Positions 63,513-64,000 of a DNA stretch of 64,000 nt are shown here, in pieces. A model generated the notes under the pieces. That model worked only from the letters and a program-made list of their open reading frames with translations, had not been told where the DNA came from and did not search any database. Origin of the DNA: Candidatus Gastranaerophilales bacterium (lineage in GTDB: Bacteria > Cyanobacteriota > Vampirovibrionia > Gastranaerophilales > Gastranaerophilaceae); the NCBI GenBank assembly GCA_944323685.1, contig CALUTJ010000013.1, positions 1 to 64,000 on the forward strand, in the 5' to 3' direction. Numbering within the stretch: position 1 is the stretch's first letter; every line of letters begins with the position of its first letter. The translations under genes and the position numbers were made by a program.

Positions 63513-63651
63513 AAAAATAGCATAGACTGGGTTCGACTGAGCGACGCTTGCGTTGCGATTTTAGATTTTTAGTGACTGGAGGTCACTGGTTATTTAGACA
63601 TGAAAAAATAGCATAGACTGGGTTCGAACCAGTGACCTCCCGGGTATGAGC
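63513..63651. repeat. Right att repeat (within tRNA-Met)
   Basis: This is the right 139-bp copy, from the trailer unit to the anticodon loop of the intact tRNA-Met. It includes a 19-bp direct copy of the tRNA 3' end (63518-63536) and the T-arm complement (63578-63591). Confidence 0.9.
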
Positions 63652-63682
63652 CGAGCGCTCTGACCAACTGAGCTACTATGCC
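63609..63682 (-). tRNA. tRNA-Met(CAT), elongator type
   Basis: Read on the minus strand the gene begins GGCATAGTAGCTCAGTTGG and ends CCCAGTCTATGCTA. Acceptor GGCATAG pairs with CTATGCT (first pair G-U), anticodon stem CTCGG/CCGGG with loop CTCATAC gives CAT, and the T-arm is ACTGGTTCGAACCCAGT. CCA is not encoded. D-arm and T-arm match elongator tRNA-Met, although a tRNA-Ile2 (CAT, modified) cannot be excluded without synthetase identity analysis. Confidence 0.9.
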
Positions 63683-63810
63683 ATTTTATTTGATTTTTAT
63701 TCAATTTTCATTTTAGCTCAGTTGGTCTTAAATCTAAAAGCGGCTTCGCTTTCAGCTCGCCTAGTGAGCTACTATGCCATTTTGTTTGTTTTTATTCAAT
63801 TTTCATTTTG
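63662..63810 (-). repeat. 5' partial duplication of tRNA-Met leader and D-arm
   Basis: The tRNA 5' end and leader (63669-63714) recur at 63765-63810, offset 96 bp. Between them lie TAGCTCAGTTGGTC (63714-63727), the exact reverse complement of the tRNA D-arm at 63662-63675, and the hairpin AAAGCG-GC-TTCGCTTT at about 63737-63752. The copied tRNA end is too short to be a gene. Confidence 0.85.
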
Positions 63811-64000
63811 ACATTCATTATTAAAAATTATAGATTTATAAAAAATGCCAAACTGTAGTCATTATTATTAAATAAACAATAAAAAAATACAATATTTAAT
63901 TTGTTAAATAATATTAAATATACAATATAAACATAACAAAAAAAATTTATCACGGGGCTTAAAGCTATTGCTTAAGCCAATATAAAGGTTTTTACATGGA
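63683..64000. other. tRNA-Met upstream region, and possible gene start at window end
   Basis: Apart from the duplication at 63714-63810, this AT-rich region shows no ORF. A hairpin GGCTTAA/TTAAGCC lies at about 63957-63979. AAAGG (63984-63988) followed by ATG at 63996 could be the start of a plus-strand gene outside the window. Confidence 0.35.

Larger units (their letters stand above)
56778..63651. mobile_element. Integrative element in tRNA-Met(CAT), 6.7 kb
   Basis: 139-bp direct repeats bound the region; the right copy is part of an intact tRNA-Met gene and a tyrosine-integrase remnant lies next to it, the classic layout of a tRNA-targeted element. Unit length repeat to repeat is 6,735 bp. 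Contents: Ser/Thr kinase, 75-aa gene, methylase-like gene, small antitoxin-like gene, HigB toxin, XRE antitoxin, 653-aa gene, truncated integrase. No replication, conjugation or phage structural genes are seen. The genes are visibly AT-richer than the flanks. Confidence 0.88.

Noticed and set aside
63171-63572. Plus-strand 133-aa frame antisense to the integrase
   Set aside because: Ordinary shadow of the integrase reading frame; extends into the att repeat.
56778-63651. Prophage
   Set aside because: No capsid, terminase, tail, replication or lysis genes; gene content is accessory.
63765-63780. Another tRNA gene upstream of tRNA-Met
   Set aside because: Only 14-16 nt of the tRNA 5' end are copied, followed by a hairpin; it cannot fold as a tRNA.

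Overview
The window looks like a chromosomal contig from a low-GC, uncultured gut bacterium of the non-photosynthetic sister group of Cyanobacteria (Melainabacteria/Vampirovibrionia, Gastranaerophilales-like). This is inferred from gene content: a GH57 glucan branching enzyme, an outer-membrane-type MCE protein, a flagellar-type export cluster, a fermentative HydG hydrogenase maturase, stand-alone Clp_N repeats, and many lineage-specific proteins with a short N-terminal S-F-x-G tag. No rRNA or other phylogenetic marker strong enough to settle the assignment lies in the window.

Layout. 1-309: a 126-bp hairpin-rich tandem block. 310-7.3 kb: TPR protein, degenerate HD-GYP protein, UDG-like protein, kinase-like protein, HipA-like kinase plus HIRAN protein, secreted GH13 amylase. 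7.4-9.2 kb: hpf, then rpsF-ssb-rpsR. 9.2-15.5 kb: proB, LCP protein, mazG, HNH nuclease, an orphan sugar-ABC permease, an orphan histidine kinase. 15.5-21.6 kb: GH57 enzyme and a minus-strand export operon (two-SpoA protein, FliO, FliP, FliQ, pilus-N-like protein, FliR). 21.6-22.8 kb: palindromic repeats and tRNA-Ser(CGA) with three 90-bp trailer repeats. 22.8-31.1 kb: tagged small proteins, MCE protein, aminotransferase-GNAT fusion, epimerase, hydG, tcdA. 31.2-48.8 kb: mostly housekeeping (rmuC, alr, purB, ribD, miaA, ilvD, yebC, pgpH-like, ybeY, dgkA). 49-52.8 kb: a TetR-controlled redox operon and a 516-bp nested inverted-repeat element. 53-56.5 kb: two adjacent genes with ADP-ribosyltransferase-like C-termini. 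56.8-63.65 kb: a 6.7-kb integrative element in tRNA-Met(CAT).

The integrative element is bounded by 139-bp direct repeats carrying the 3' half of tRNA-Met. It holds a Ser/Thr kinase whose C-terminus copies the host SSB tip (DEIPF), a methylase-like protein without an NPPY motif, a HigB/Gp49 toxin with its XRE antitoxin in unusual convergent orientation, an unrecognised 653-aa protein with a hydrophobic C-terminal segment, and a 5'-truncated tyrosine integrase. It reads as a small accessory, possibly defensive, island.

The strongest unexplained signal is at the two tRNA genes. Three flanks (3' of tRNA-Ser, 3' of tRNA-Met, 5' of tRNA-Met) share one architecture: a 90-96-bp unit with a direct copy of the tRNA end, a small hairpin, and a perfect 14-15-nt reverse complement of the adjacent T-arm or D-arm. 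A precursor transcript could therefore pair the tRNA arm with the unit. Sequence differs between loci but the architecture does not, so this is either a new tRNA-associated element/regulator or the product of one template-switching process. Assembly or amplification artefact must be excluded.
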